In this document: piece after piece, positions 20,184-32,367 of the stretch
Numbering within the stretch: the stretch's first letter is position 1
Layout: the number at the start of each line of letters is the position of its first letter
Assembly (NCBI GenBank): GCA_015501585.1
Contig: JADNRY010000086.1
Span: forward strand, 158,885 to 222,884
Direction: 5' to 3'
Length of the DNA: 64,000 nucleotides
Origin: Rhodocollybia butyracea
Taxonomy: Eukaryota; Basidiomycota; Agaricomycetes; Agaricales; Omphalotaceae
The notes under the pieces: model-generated
The model's input: the letters and a program-made list of their open reading frames with translations, nothing else
What the model was told of the DNA's origin: nothing
The model's database searches: none
Made by a program: the position numbers and the translations under genes

Positions 20184-20816
20184 CTATGGAACAGAACCGA
20201 CGTAAATAATCTTGGTTCCTTCGCAGTCAAATATCTTCTTACTAACATCCTCTTCATCTTTCTTTCGAGCAATAGCTCTAGAATCTTTCAACCTCTCTAC
20301 GCCCAGCTTGATACTCCTTATATGCGCCTCAATCGAGATCGGTACACCTGGAAGTTTGGGGCTTGACAAAGTTTTCTGCATAACTTCCATGTCGCCACAA
20401 AGTTGCTTTAGAAGACGTAACGTCAAGGTGACGTGCGCCCAAGCTTGCCTCCGTACTCCCCCTATACCGTGAAGTAGCTCTAGGTTTTTATCATACCCCT
20501 TCAGCATTTGCCTGTTCCCACCAAACGAGGTCCAGATATCTCTGAGCAACTCAGTTTTCGCTGATGAGATCGCTGTGTCTTCTTGGACTGTCAATACGTG
20601 GAGAAGGGAGAGGTGTTCCTCCAGCCTGTCAATGTTCATAACCTCAACCTCAGCAAGGATAATAAGGTTTTCGACAAGTCCGGCGAGCGTTATCATTGAG
20701 TCAACAAATGCTTCGCGTATGACTTTGCAAGTGATCGATGGACGAGAATAAAAAGGGGTGAGTGCCCATGAGAAGATGGATGAAGATGGGGAGGATATAG
20801 ACGAAAGTGTATTCAT
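20184..20816 (-). CDS. Hypothetical helical protein (210 codons, possibly only the last exon)
   Basis: Open frame with ATG at 20816. The N-terminus is hydrophobic and serine-rich; the rest is a chain of amphipathic helices (RLEEHLSLLHVLTVQEDTAI, LLRDIWTSFGGNRQML, HVTLTLRLLKQLCGDMEVM). This resembles a common agaric family of unknown function with an LW..GGNR segment. Upstream minus-strand sequence (20853-21038) may hold earlier exons (YVFQDACSSG-like frame, GTATGTTTC donor-like site near 20909), so the real gene could be longer. No catalytic motif. Confidence is moderate that it codes. Confidence 0.45.
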   Translation of the reverse strand: MNTLSSISSPSSSIFSWALTPFYSRPSITCKVIREAFVDSMITLAGLVENLIILAEVEVMNIDRLEEHLSLLHVLTVQEDTAISSAKTELLRDIWTSFGGNRQMLKGYDKNLELLHGIGGVRRQAWAHVTLTLRLLKQLCGDMEVMQKTLSSPKLPGVPISIEAHIRSIKLGVERLKDSRAIARKKDEEDVSKKIFDCEGTKIIYVGSVP

Positions 20817-22858
20817 GGTACATTTGTTGACAGCTATTATCCTACGCCAGCATCATGACTCGTAAGCTGTAGCAAAAACTGTCTTTAAGCAAAGGAAGAA
20901 ACATACAAATCGACTGCGCCATATACTTTCAAACTGAAAAAGTTGTAGTCCTCTTCCCGATGAGCAAGCATCTTGAACAAACAAGGTTAAAGAGTCCACT
21001 GCGTCCACAGTCAGCATAGCTAATTCATGGCAGAGCATTAAGATACCGAGGACATATCAGTTCGTGAGTTGGCTATATTCAACCAGAGTTATGAGCTCTA
21101 CAACGACCAGTTTGGCTTATTTCTAGTGACAATCCAGATCCTCCTATTGTGTTGTCGAGTTACGCGTAGTACAAAGCCTTTCTCCACAATGGCCCCGCAA
21201 AGTTCACTGACTCAGGACGAAAAGATTCCCGCAGTCAATCTGGGGCCCGTAGTGTAGACAAAGTTATAAATTTAAGAAGCGAGAAACGAGCAGAGAAATA
21301 GGTAGGAAGTGCTAGACGAGAAGCAGCCGCCTCGCTTTTCTATGCCTTTTTCTAATCAAGACCCGGCAAAAACGGGGCCGGCTTTAGCGTCCCGCTTACA
21401 ATCAAGGACTTGACGTGCCGTTTGATGCCAGGTCGGCGCTCGTGGGAAGTTTTTCATTCTTTCAACAAACCACCAAGTCAGGTAAGTCAGGTGTGCTCGC
21501 TCTGCATAACGACGCCAGCGAGTGTTTCAACCACGACAATGCACCTCTGAAAGATGACGATGACGGTCTGAAGGACACCAACCCGACCTAACAACGCCTA
21601 GAGGGCGAAAAGGGACGCCCTTGGGGATGGGATGTTTCATGGCTTCGCATCTTGCTCTGTGTACTTTGCTAAATTCATTTTTAGCTATCTACAGAAGTAT
21701 TCGTACACATCATACACAAATGTCTACACCATCTATACATCTTTATCGCGTACCGGGCCGCAAACTGCTTGCACAGGAGCGTCTCTCCGAACACAGCGAC
21801 GTTCTGCCTTGGTATCTCTTAACTTACGCTGGACGCGGCGTCGAAGGCGTCTATTTGGAACTGTATGCGATCGTGTATCTATCAATGATATTGTGTTTGA
21901 CGAACCCTCTCATTAGCGAGGACGCCGATGAAGCTGCCAAAGATTACCCAAACGCCGAAATCCAACCATTCAACTCAGCGGAAAAAACTTATCTGTGAAT
22001 GGTCTAAATACTGCGAACAGAGCTCCTGGAGCGACGGCTGAACAGGCAAATCGGAAAGTTCAGAACGAAGTACTTTGCCTCTTGATGAAGAGCAGGTGAT
22101 AGGGATACTCACAGAGAGGTCGACTGGCCTAATGGTGCAGGCCCACAAGCTCAAGTGCAACTGTGACCGTGATGACCCTCATAGCCGCATGCAAATTGCC
22201 AAGGCTTACTACGCGAACGGAGGTCGCTGCAACCAGACCTACTACGCTGTAGCCACAACCAGTACCACTGTGATTTCTGCGAATGAGTTTGTGCTTTTTT
22301 CTCATCTAAATGTTTCCTAATAATCAAGGTCTTCTAGAGAGGACTCTCTTAGTCGTTTAACTGAATGGGAGGATTTGGGGTATGAGCCCAAGCTAATGGT
22401 CACTTCCGATCTGAACATAGCAAGGTGTTTTGTGTAGTTTCTATGTAGGCTGGTAGCTAAATGTACGCTCCATATTCATTTTCAACCGCTCATGCTGACT
22501 GAAACCTTCTCAGCACATGTCTTGTTGCGTAGCGGTTATCTCGGACATATTTCTTGCTTCGTGTTTGTATCTAACAGTCGTATGTTTGAATTGGTCAGCC
22601 CATGTTTATCAAAAGATAGGACAAAATGACACGCCTGCAATTCGGTATCCGAGTGTGAATGAAATATCGCCCATGCCATGGTCATGTTTAGTATTGAGCA
22701 CAGTACCATGCAGATTGACAAAGAAATCAGTTCAGAGTGTAGACACTATATAAAGTGTGTTACAAGAGAGGGGAATACACGAAAGGAATACGGGATACAG
22801 GAGAAGCAACGACCGAAATGAAGAAGCTGACGGTGAAGACGACCGATCCAGTCGCATG
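20817..22858. other. Gene-poor region
   Basis: A few ORFs of 60-125 codons (e.g. 21621-21998 plus) have no recognised domain or clear gene structure. A lone CCCGTAGTG at 21246-21254 equals a CACTA-like terminus but no partner end was found. Confidence 0.35.
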
Positions 22859-24136
22859 CACTTCAGGCAACCACATATTTGGTCTTATTAGTCTACACTT
22901 TTGTTACATTGACCTTACTAAAAAGACTCAAAAACCTAGGCAAAACCCGGGCAGCTAGGTCATGACCTTGGGATTTAGGTCATGACCTGGGAATTAGGTC
23001 ATGACCTAAAAGAGTGGTCATGACCTGGGAATTAGTAGGTCATGACCTAAAAGATTGGTCATGACCCAGGTCAGGTTGGTCTTTCCCTGGGGTTGGTTGG
23101 TCATGGCCTGGGGTGAGATAGGATATGGCCTAGGTGGGGCAGGGCATGGTCTAGGTGAGGGAGGGGATGGTCTAGGTGAGGGAGGGGATGGTCTAGGAGG
23201 AGGAGGGTATAGTCTAGGAGGAGAAGGATATGGTCTAGGAGGGGGAGATATAGTTAGTTTAAGAGGTGTAGGGTGAGAGTGGAGGATGGTGAGATAGAGA
23301 ATATAAGCAAGAATGAAATATCATAGAATCATGACAAGAAATGTGTAGTAACATATTGGGATTTTTTACATATCTGAAGATTATGACAAGATCAAGCTAA
23401 GTCACAGTGCCCTGTTCTGGGTTGTCAGGCAAGCATGTGACTTACCTGACCTAGCTGATTCAGGTCATGACCTGGGTGAACTAGGTCATGACCTACTTGA
23501 CCTAGGTCATGACCTACTTGACCTAGGTCATGACCTACCTGGCCTAAGTCATGACCCAAGCCAATTTAAAAATTACTAAATTAGGAAATTTTTCCATTTT
23601 TTGCAGTGGATGAGGTCAAAGCTGTTTTTATTACCAAATAAGGCAATTTTCAAACACCTTAACCGGTTTTATGTTTTTTTAATAGAGTTAGATACATTTG
23701 GAAATTTTTATAAATTACTATATTAGGCAATTTCATTTCAATAGACTTTTATTTCTTAATTAGGCAATTTCAAAAGTTTTGCAGTGGATGAGGCCAAAGC
23801 TGTTTTCATTGCCTAATTGGAAGTGACAAATTTGCAGTGGATGAGGTCAAAGCTGATTTCATTACTTATTTGAAAAATGACAAATCTTTTGCAGTGGATG
23901 AGGTCAAAGCTGTTTTCACTACCTAATTAAGAAATGACAAAACTGAACACACAAACTGTGTACACTCTTTTCCTAAGGACAATAGCTTGTGGTAGACATC
24001 CAGACCTTTTGTTTATACACAGAATAGGTTGCTCACCTAAAATGAAGCCAATCCTGTGGTGGGAAGGGGCTGGATTGCAAAATATTTTTTGGATAACCTT
24101 TGATTGTAGTGGATGAGGCCAAAGCTGTATGCCCAT
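22859..24136. mobile_element. AGGTCATGACCT-family element, copy A
   Basis: Begins with the family terminus CACTTCAGGCAACCACATAT at 22859. It contains many copies of the 12-bp palindrome AGGTCATGACCT (22970-23070 and 23460-23565) and five copies of a TTTGCAGTGGATGAGG motif with CAAAGCTG (23600-24120). It shares 23930-24080 with copy C. The right end is not clear, so the end coordinate is approximate. Non-coding. Confidence 0.7.
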
Positions 24137-25007
24137 AAAAGGAAATCAATGAAAAGTGTTGAGTCTAAAGATTGCTTGATATAACATGCAGATTGGCATG
24201 GATAAGGGTGATCCTTTTCATCCCCTGATGCCCTGATGTGCTGCCTACCCTTTCTGAGTCTCAGATATATTTAGATAGCCACTGGGAGATCAGTCTTTAT
24301 TGATCTTTGAACTTTCCCATCAAAAACCTCATTTTTTCGAAATTAGAGGATAAGTATCAGAGAATCCAGGGCAGGGTGGGCCACAGGCTTCTAGGACATT
24401 GTACCCTGGTATAATAGGTACATTTAGACGACTCAGGAGTAGCCTATACTGTCCTGGGAGAGTGGGTAATAATTGATCTCTGTATATGTATGCATAAATT
24501 TCGCTTTTTGGACCATCAAATCATTAATAGAGGCAGCTGTAGGCAAGGGATTGAGGAGAAACTCGAGGAATAGTGTACCAGGACTTGATATAGCATGTCT
24601 ATAACAAAATATTCTCACTATCTGAAGTTCTCCATATATATCCAAAATGTTTCCAAATCTGTGTCCCATTGATTACTTTGCTTTCAACCTGGGCTTCATC
24701 TTATACAGCTGCTTTCCCTTCACCTTGATCTAACTTCTGAGTTCTGACTCCAAGGCTGAGATTGCGCTTTACATTCATGATTCATAAGCCAGGTTTCTGG
24801 AGGATGCTGACCACTTGAGCAACAACAATATGTCAAGTCAGGGGAAAAAGCGAACATGTACTTCGAGTGCCTAGTAAAGTACTTATTAGTTGGGTTTGTA
24901 CCATTCTCATTTGCTACAGGTAAAAGAAAGGTTCGGCCCTTGCCGCAGTCGCGGCCATTCCCCCAGTGATAAATTATATAACTGTTGCAATGTTGAACGT
25001 TCAGGAA
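24137..25007. other. Unannotated stretch
   Basis: No gene or repeat boundary recognised; possibly the remainder of element copy A. Confidence 0.3.
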
Positions 25008-26127
25008 GAAAGTGGAAAATCTGAACCACGTGCCAGACAGGAAAATTTACCAATGCGTCATCAAGGTGGGTCTACTAAATTTGGATGTCTGGCCATTTCT
25101 CGGCATGATCAATGATTGATGATCCTTTATCTTATCTTACTTATAGTACCGCTTGTTCAGGATTCTGTCAATGTATGAGATTCGAGTTCTTTCTTTCTAG
25201 TGATCCGCGAGACCATGTTTTGGGAAAAAATTGCGCGGCGGGCATGGTATCTCACACGCAAACTTCGCTGAGGTCGGCGAAGTCGCCAACTTCACCAACT
25301 CTTCTCCAGGTTCGCCAACTTCGCCGAGGTCACCAACTTCGCTGAGGTCACCAACTTCGAGGCCGAACTGCAAGTGTCGGATGATCAATCTGAAGCAGGG
25401 AGCCAGCTTGTAGAGAAGAAGTGGGGTATTGGGTTACTTAGCGATAATCGATGAGGTCTGTGGGGGCCAGCTCATCGTCTTCAACGATTCGGAAGATAAC
25501 CGCATCCGCTTTGAACCCCTATCGTATCGTATAGCGGATATCAAGCTAATTCTAATAGACGTCAATGGCGGTGAGGTTCTTGCTCAACATTTCACCTTAA
25601 TTGTTATAAAATCATTCATGTTAGATGTTCAGGAAGAAAGTGAAAAATCTGAACCACGTGCCAGACAGAAAAATTTACCATTGTGGCATCAAGGTGGGTC
25701 TACTAAATTTGGATGTCTGGCCGTTTCTCGGCATGATCGATGATAGATGATCCTTTATCTTATCTTACTTATAGTACCGCTTGTTCAGGATTCTGTCAAT
25801 GTATGAGATTTGAGTGAGTTCTTTCTAGAAAAGTGATCTGCGAGACCATGTTTTGGGAGAAAATTGCGCGGAGGGCATGGTATCTCACACGCAAACTTTG
25901 CCGAGGTTGGCGAAGTTGGCAACTTCGCCAACTCTTCTCCAGGTTTGCCAACTTCGCCGAGGTCACCAACTTCGAGGCCGAACTGCAAGTGTCAGATGAT
26001 CAATCTGAAGCGGGGAGCCAGCTTGTAGAGAAGAAGTGGGGTATTGGGTTACTTAGTGATAATCGATGAGGTCTGTGGGGGCCAGCTCATCGTCTTCAAC
26101 GATTTGGAAGATAACCGCATCCGCTTT
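25008..26127. repeat. Partial tandem duplication in the repeat-E region
   Basis: 25008-25513 is a diverged direct copy of about 25628-26127 (spacing about 615 bp; shared AGGAAGAAAGTG, CCATGTTTTGGGA, AGCCAGCTTGTAGAGAAG). The right inverted-repeat arm begins inside this array at 25518; the left arm has only one copy. Both units contain AACTTCGCC clusters. Confidence 0.75.
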
Positions 26128-27338
26128 GTCGTCTATGATCTCGACCTGCCAATTGGTTACTGCACAAATGCTGCCATTAAAAACAAGCCTAGCCTCATCC
26201 ACAATGTTTCCGGTTTGTGAGCAAATACCCACAGCGGGTTGATGGTAGCACCCGGTAGTAGTTCTTTGGTACGGGAGGCTGCATTGAACGTGGAGCCTAG
26301 TTCCATTGGTAAATTTTTGGCCAATGATGCAAAGTTAGCACGAGGATGTTCACAGCCCTCAAATTCTCTGCTGGCAACTGCAATTGCTGACGAGTTTCTG
26401 AGTCCCCGCTCATAAAAGTGGGGCCCCGGCATATAGCGCATCCGCATTCTTGCCCTGATTTTGACTAAATATCTGCGTCGTTCTCGTTGTACCCCAAGTC
26501 GGAGCCTGAGAAATGACTCCAGATTTGGAGGTCTGGTATGTGGGCGCGAGATTCTAGACCTGCGTTGATGTTTCTTATCCTTCTGTTTAGCAGGACAAGT
26601 CTTATGTTTATGCCCTGTCCATGATGACAATTAGAGCTTGAAGTACGGAAAGAAGTATGGAAAGAACCAGATGATGAATCCGAGTCAGACTCAGAGCTTG
26701 ACGGGACATCAGGGTCACTCGAAGGCGAAGACAAATGGCTATCTGAACTAGAGTCCGAAATCTTGAAAGCATCCTGAAGGGGCTTAACATCTGCCTTGCA
26801 AATCTTTTGAAGATTCGGACTCGGAAACAATGCTCTGTTGTTTTCCCTTATGAAGCTTAGCCTTCATTGATCCATTCATGGATCTCTTATGTGACTTGGT
26901 AGCCGAATCTTTGCAGTCACTAACTTGAGACCCGGCTTTAAAATTGGAAACAACTTGAATGTCCCTGACATCGTTCCAGTTCTGGAGAGTTGCGCGCTGC
27001 GTTAAAATCCTTCTCCAAACTCTCATAATGGGCAGGATACCAGGTAATGAGAAGTTTTTATTCACATTTGCAGATTTAGCGGTTTTAAAAGCACTCGGTG
27101 GACTCCCACCCTCCAGGGCCAGCATACAGGAGGTGGAATGCGGATGCGCTAACCAGGCGACTTTGACGGGACCCCACTTTATGAGCGCGGACTTTGACAA
27201 CACGAGAGCGACAAAGAAGAGGACTGTCTGTAGTCACTTGAAGGCGGATTGTAGCCATCCCGGAGATCTTCCGAAGGCACGGCAACGACTGGGGAAAGAA
27301 GTTCCTAGACGAAAGCTATGAGCAGTGTTTTCGGTTAG

Positions 27339-27957
27339 TTGAGGCTAGGCTTGTTGTTAACGGAGGTGGAAGGGGTTGATTACTCCGAGGTTTTTACAGC
27401 GGTTTTAAGATTTGAATCACTCAGGATCCTCATAGCGGTATGGGTTTCGCTCGGATACTTCATCTGGCAGATTGATTTTGCCTCGGCTTACCTGAATGCA
27501 GAGATGAAGGAGAATATGGATGTCCGCCCACCTGAAGGCTTTGAAGGTAGAGGATTGGGAAAGGTTATGCGGGTGAAGAAGTCAGTATCTGGGTCAATGC
27601 AAGCAGGAAGGGAGGAACTGGTGGAAGCAGTTAGATCGGATTTGGGATACACTCGCTCGTAAGCTGATCAATGCGTAAGGTCGAGGAAGCTGGATTTAAA
27701 GGAGACGATGACGGGGACCTATACAAATGACATGTTAGGTGGATCTTCGTCAAAGGAAGAAATGGTTAGAGCAAAGGAGGAAATCGGAAGCAGGTATCGG
27801 ATAAAGGAGACTGACACGGTACATTTCGCTCTAGGTATGAGGCTGGTACACTATCCATGCTGGCCTACTGGGACCAGTTTCTGACTAAGTTTGGGCTCCA
27901 GGATCTCAAATCAAAATCGACACCCAATTCGGACAAGGAGCTTGTCAACCTGACATA
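27339..27957 (+). pseudogene. Second-family Copia reverse transcriptase relic (right arm)
   Basis: Same content as 1686-2304: DYSEVFTAVLRFESLR, QIDFASAYLNAEMKENM, then in other frames TNDMLGGSSSKEEMVRAKEE and AYWDQFLTKFGLQDLKSKST. The Copia element 27980-32367 is inserted 22 bp after the last recognisable codon. Frameshifted and dead. Confidence 0.75.
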
Positions 27958-27979
27958 GCGTATGAAACTAATGACTTAT

Positions 27980-28327
27980 TGTTGGAACTAAGAGACACGT
28001 TAGTACGATGTACAACTAAGCTCAGCCAGAAGTGATGAAGGCTTAATCATATTACCATACCTAAGAGACACGTTAGTACGATGTACAACTAAGCTATAGG
28101 TACAGTATGAGCATAATGGACATAGAGCATAAGTATAATAGACATACCTCAGCCAGAAGTGATGAAGGCTGAGGAAAAGAAGGGAACGTCAATATGTACA
28201 GTATAAGTAGAAATCCGTATCAATGAAATAAAAGTTAAAACAAATGATAAGAACTCGGGTCTGATATCTACTCGGTATTGGAGCTGTACATACCGGCGGC
28301 CATATACCGCGGACCGAATATCCAACA
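27980..28327 (-). mobile_element. Copia 3' LTR, 348 bp
   Basis: 127 bp longer than the 5' LTR because of an internal duplication: CTAAGAGACACGTTAGTACG occurs at about 27988 and 28061, and CTCAGCCAGAAGTG at about 28020 and 28147. Adjacent purine tract at 28328-28338. Confidence 0.9.
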
Positions 28328-28338
28328 CTCCCCCTCAA
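28328..28338 (-). promoter_or_regulatory. Copia polypurine tract
   Basis: The minus strand reads TTGAGGGGGAG immediately before the 3' LTR; this is the plus-strand DNA primer site in reverse transcription. Confidence 0.8.
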
Positions 28339-28379
28339 CGAGAATGCATTGGGACAAGTCCCAGTAGTCGAGTTGCCTG

Positions 28380-31300
28380 TCAATGAGTTTCACCATCAAG
28401 AGCTTTGGTGAATATGTCGGCGACATTATCCCTAGAAGCAACAACAGCTGTCTGAATATCACCGCAATGAACCGCTTCACGAATCCAGTGGTGGTGAATT
28501 TTGATATGTTTGTTTGCATTAGTGACTTGGTCAGAATTAATGTTCTTCAAAGCCGAAGATGAATCAACAAACATCTGAGTTGGTTCAGGTTGAGTGAAGT
28601 CGAGTTCCTGGAGAAGGGAGCGGAACCAAACAACTTCCCTACCACAAGATCCAGCTGCATAATATTCAGCTTCACTGGTGGAAGTCGCAACAGCAGTCTG
28701 TTTCCTTGTATACCAGGAAAAACAACCTGTACCGAAAGTGAGGGCGGCGCCAGACACCGAACGACCATGTTCAAGGTGATCAACAAAGTTGGAGTCGGTA
28801 TAGGCAAAGAAAAGGAGTGACTTGCCACCAAGGACGAGGACAAAGTCAACAGTCCCCTTCAAATAGCGAATAATCCGTTTCACTGCTTTCCAGTGGATAT
28901 GACCGGGATTATGCATGAACTGCGCTACTTGTTGGGTGCTGCGAGTGATGTCCGGGCGCGTTCGAGTGGAGGCGTGCATGAGAGAACCAACACCTTCAGC
29001 GTAGGGCACCAAGCGCATCTCTCTCTGTTCAGGAGAATCATCAGAAGGACAATCAGTTTTGGACAATACCGTCTTTTCCATGGGTGTTCCAACGGGGTGA
29101 GCATCATCGAGTCGGAAACGCGAAATGAGAGACAACATGTAGGAACGTTGGGAAAAGGAAATGGTTCGAGCAGATCTATCATGAGTAACAGTCATACCCA
29201 AAAATTGAGAGATCTCCCCCTTATCCGAGATATCAAAATGAGTATGGAACTCATCCTTGAATTGAATAATCTGTCGAATGGAGGAACCAAAGAGAGCTAG
29301 ATCATCAACGTGAGTTGCAATGATGATTATTCCATCAGAAGAACAACGAAAGAAGACACAAGGATCGGAAATGCAAACCTGAAAGCCAAGTTCAACCAAA
29401 ACACTTTTTAGTTTCTCATACCAGAGAAAACCAGACTGCTTAAGTCCATAGAGTGCCTTGTTAAGCTTCCAAACCCACGAATCCTTTCCTCTAACTGCAC
29501 ATCCGGGTGGTTGCTTCACATACGTTGGCTGGTCATCAGGGATGGTGCTATTAAGATAAGCAGATTTCACATCAATGACATGAATTTCCCAATCCTGGAT
29601 GGCCGCTACGGTTGCAATACCACGAATGGATTCAATACGAGCAGTCGGAGCATGGATATCGACAAAGTCAATACCCGGAATTTGGGTAAAACCCTGAGCT
29701 ACAAGTCGAGCTCGGTAGACCTCAATGGCCTGAGTGTCGGCATTGCGCTTGATAGCGAAGACCCAGCGTGTACCAATGGCCTTACGGTCAGGAGGTGGTG
29801 GAATGACAGAGTAAGTCCCAGTCTCCAAGAGCTGGTTAAGCTCGTAATGACAAGCGGCTTCCCACTCTGCATGATCGGGAGAGTTGAGAGCCTGCGAAAC
29901 ATTGAATGGAATTTCACCACTCAAGATATGAGCCAGTTCGGGCATCTCCCCCTCATCCCCGCTATCATCCATATCAAGCTCAACATGCGGAGGAATATCC
30001 TCATCAATCTGTGGCTGGACTTCTGCTCTCGCACGAGAGCGAGTCTTAGCAGGTGTGGCATCAGAAGGCATGCGGGGATTAGGACGAGGGGCACGAGGTG
30101 GAGGAGTAGCAGGAGGAACAGGAACAGGAGGGTCAGGTGGGAGAGCGGATGGAGCGGTTATAGGGGAAAACTCATTGTCATCTTTATAAGTAGGATTTTT
30201 GAGAGAGGAATAATCATAGGACTCCCCCGTGGTGCTCAAAAGTCCATCTCCATTAGTGTTGTCATCAAACTTCACAGAGATTGCTGAACGTACACCTTCA
30301 CCTGGTGTGTACACATAGTACGCCACCCGAGTCTCGTCAAAACCTAGAAAAATACCAGGAGTACCACAAGCATCAAGTTTATGCTCCTGTGAGTTGATGT
30401 ATACCCAAACTTTACATCCAAAAGAATGCAATTTTCGACGGTCAGGGTGCTTCTTGTACCAGAGATGATAGGGTGTCTCCCATTTAGGTAGAGGACTAGC
30501 ATAAGTCCGGGCACGGATATTAAGAATGTACCAGACAGCGTAGCCCCACATAGAGAGAGGAAGTTGAGAGTGAATAAGGATAGTGCGTACCCAGTCAAAA
30601 ATTGTACGATTGAGGCGCTCAGAATGGCCGTTCTGTTCAGGAGTGTAAGGAGCGGTCTTTTCCCAGCGGATACCGTGCTCCTTCATCCAATCGCGCCACT
30701 CGTTGGTTATATATTCCCCACCATTGTCAGTGCGGAAAACCTTCAACTTTTTGCCGGTTACCTTCTCTACTTCAACTAACCACTGCTTAAAAGCAGTAAA
30801 AGCATCACTCTTGCGGCAAAGCAAGTAACCCCAAGCCCTACGGGAGCAATCATCAAGAAACGTGATGAGATACCCCATGCCGGTCATGGTCAAGACCGGA
30901 GCTGGTCCCCAAAGATCTGAGTGAACTAGGCCCAGTGACTCTGAAGCTCTAGAGTTCGATTCAGGAAAGCGCGCACGGGTGAGCTTTCCCTGCGCGCAGG
31001 CGTCACAGATGGGGGGTTCTGCAGCCAATTCTGAGGCCGTAAGTTTCACGGTCATCCCCTCAAGCGTACCCGAACGGTACAAGTCACGACAAGCGGGATA
31101 GTTCAAATGCCCAAGCTCATTATGAAGCTGAACCAGTTTGGAGTAAAGCGGAGGTTTGTCCGAGGTGGAAGATGTAAACGCAGAGGTGGAGGGAGCAGAG
31201 TCAAGGTGATAAAGTCGAGAATCGTCCTTCGTTCCAGTGAAAACAACATCCTCCTCATCAATAAGGCGCTGGATAAAAGTACCAGCATCATCCTTACTGA

Positions 31301-31778
31301 ATGTTACACATTTCTCTGCGCCGAAGACAGTATAACACTTAGCTTCGTCGAGTCGGGAAACAGAAATGAGGGTAGGAGAGGTGTCAGGAACAAAAGCAGT
31401 GTCCTTCAGGTTGAGATGGACAAGTTGATGATGGCGACGACGCGCAAGAAAAACGGCTATACCTCAACCTGCAATCTTCATAGTACCATGACCAAATCCA
31501 GTAACCTTCTGAGAAATGGCCGGATGGTGGAAAGACGTGAAGTCGGCACGAACAGAATGAATGTGAGACGTAGTACCAGAGTCGATAATAATGGGAGGCC
31601 TATCGGCAGTAGTACCAGCTGGATACACTGACTCAGACATAGGCTGGGAGGAATTCACATCTGTAGAAGTCTCGGTCACCGGGTAAGCAGAGAAATCGAT
31701 AATATTGGCGCCTGAAGAAGATTCTACGAAATGTGATGAGGTAGACTGCTCAGTTTCACCTCCTCCCCCACTATCCAC
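28380..31778 (-). pseudogene. Copia pol: protease, integrase, reverse transcriptase, RNase H
   Basis: One minus-strand frame from about 31778 to the stop at 28380, broken only by TGA at 31464-31466. In order: protease active site IIDSGTTSHI (about 31570); integrase zinc module (H/H in LHNELGHLNY, CDACAQGK) and DDE core (HSDLWGP, FRTDNGGEY, EQNGHSERLN); Copia linker; RT with VKSAYLNS and catalytic THVDDLALF; RNase H with YTDSN, SEAEYYA and VADIFTKAL. From 31463 on it is open for 1028 codons. Products would act in virus-like particles and integrate cDNA into the nuclear genome. The single stop lies just after the protease core. Confidence 0.9.
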
Positions 31779-32047
31779 ATGGTGGGCTTAGTGTCGGTAT
31801 CGGGAGGACAAACAAGCATGCCCAACAAAATAGACTGACATCCTACTGTGCGAGCACCAGCGAGGAAGACGGCAGACCAAGACAAAAAATTTGGTTCACC
31901 TTTGAGCTTAGTGTCACAAGGGAAGAGCAAATTTCCACCACTAGGGATGGTCCAATCACTCGGAATAGTCGGCGCGGTCATAGTGGTCTGTGTACTCGAA
32001 GTAGTCTGAGTAGGTTGGGTAGTAGGAGCGGAAGGGGTAGTAGACAT
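31724..32047 (-). pseudogene. Copia gag remnant
   Basis: ATG 32047 (MSTTPSAPTTQPTQ). A Thr-rich head is followed by LKGEPNFLSWSAVFLAG, a typical start of Copia gag. After about 85 codons the sequence jumps out of frame into the protease region; the capsid body and zinc knuckle are missing, so no functional capsid can form. Confidence 0.75.
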
Positions 32048-32134
32048 CGATAGAGACGAGGGTTATGCAGGAAGAGAAGATAAAAGATTCGATTCCGGTA
32101 ATCACTATAAGGCTGGCTGTATCAGGCGGACTCG

Positions 32135-32146
32135 GGGCCCATAACC
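32135..32146 (-). promoter_or_regulatory. Copia primer-binding site matching an initiator-tRNA anticodon region
   Basis: Directly next to the 5' LTR the minus strand reads GGTTATGGGCCC. This is complementary to GGGCCCATAACC, the anticodon stem-loop (CAT anticodon) of fungal initiator methionine tRNA. Priming from a tRNA half-molecule rather than the 3' end is known for hemivirus-type Copia elements. Confidence 0.65.
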
Positions 32147-32367
32147 TGTTGGAACTAAGAGACACGTTAGTACGATGTACAACTAAGCTCAGCCAGAAGT
32201 GATGAAGGCTGAGGAAAAGAAGGGAACGTCGATACGTACAGTATAAGTAGAAATCCGTATCAATGAAATAAAAGTTAAAACAAATGATAAGAACTCGGGT
32301 CTGATATCTACTCGGTATTGGAGCTGTACATACTGGCGGCCATATACCGCGGACCGAATATCCAACA
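32147..32367 (-). mobile_element. Copia 5' LTR, 221 bp
   Basis: TGTTGG to CCAACA; matches 27980-28327 except for the 127-bp insertion and a few substitutions. TSD CTTAT follows at 32368. Confidence 0.92.

Larger units (their letters stand above)
25518..29642. repeat. Right arm of the 4.1-kb inverted duplication
   Basis: Reverse complement of 1-4125 with no mismatch seen in spot checks. On this side the Copia element continues intact past the arm to 32367, so the arm end at 29642 is imposed by the window edge on the other side. Confidence 0.93.
27980..32367 (-). mobile_element. Complete but defective Copia LTR retrotransposon
   Basis: LTRs at 27980-28327 and 32147-32367 start TGTTGG and end CCAACA. 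The flanking 5-bp duplication is CTTAT (27975-27979 and 32368-32372). Coding runs on the minus strand: short gag remnant, protease, integrase, RT, RNase H. The order integrase before RT defines Ty1/Copia. Defects: most of gag is deleted with a frameshift near 31790, and a TGA at 31464-31466. Confidence 0.93.

Noticed and set aside
21621..21998. 125-codon plus-strand ORF
   Set aside because: No domain, splice evidence or recognisable similarity; kept only as part of a region note.
28893..30287. Long plus-strand ORFs opposite the Copia pol (e.g. 29511-30287)
   Set aside because: Shadow frames of the minus-strand polyprotein with no domain; the same applies at 343-750 in the left arm.
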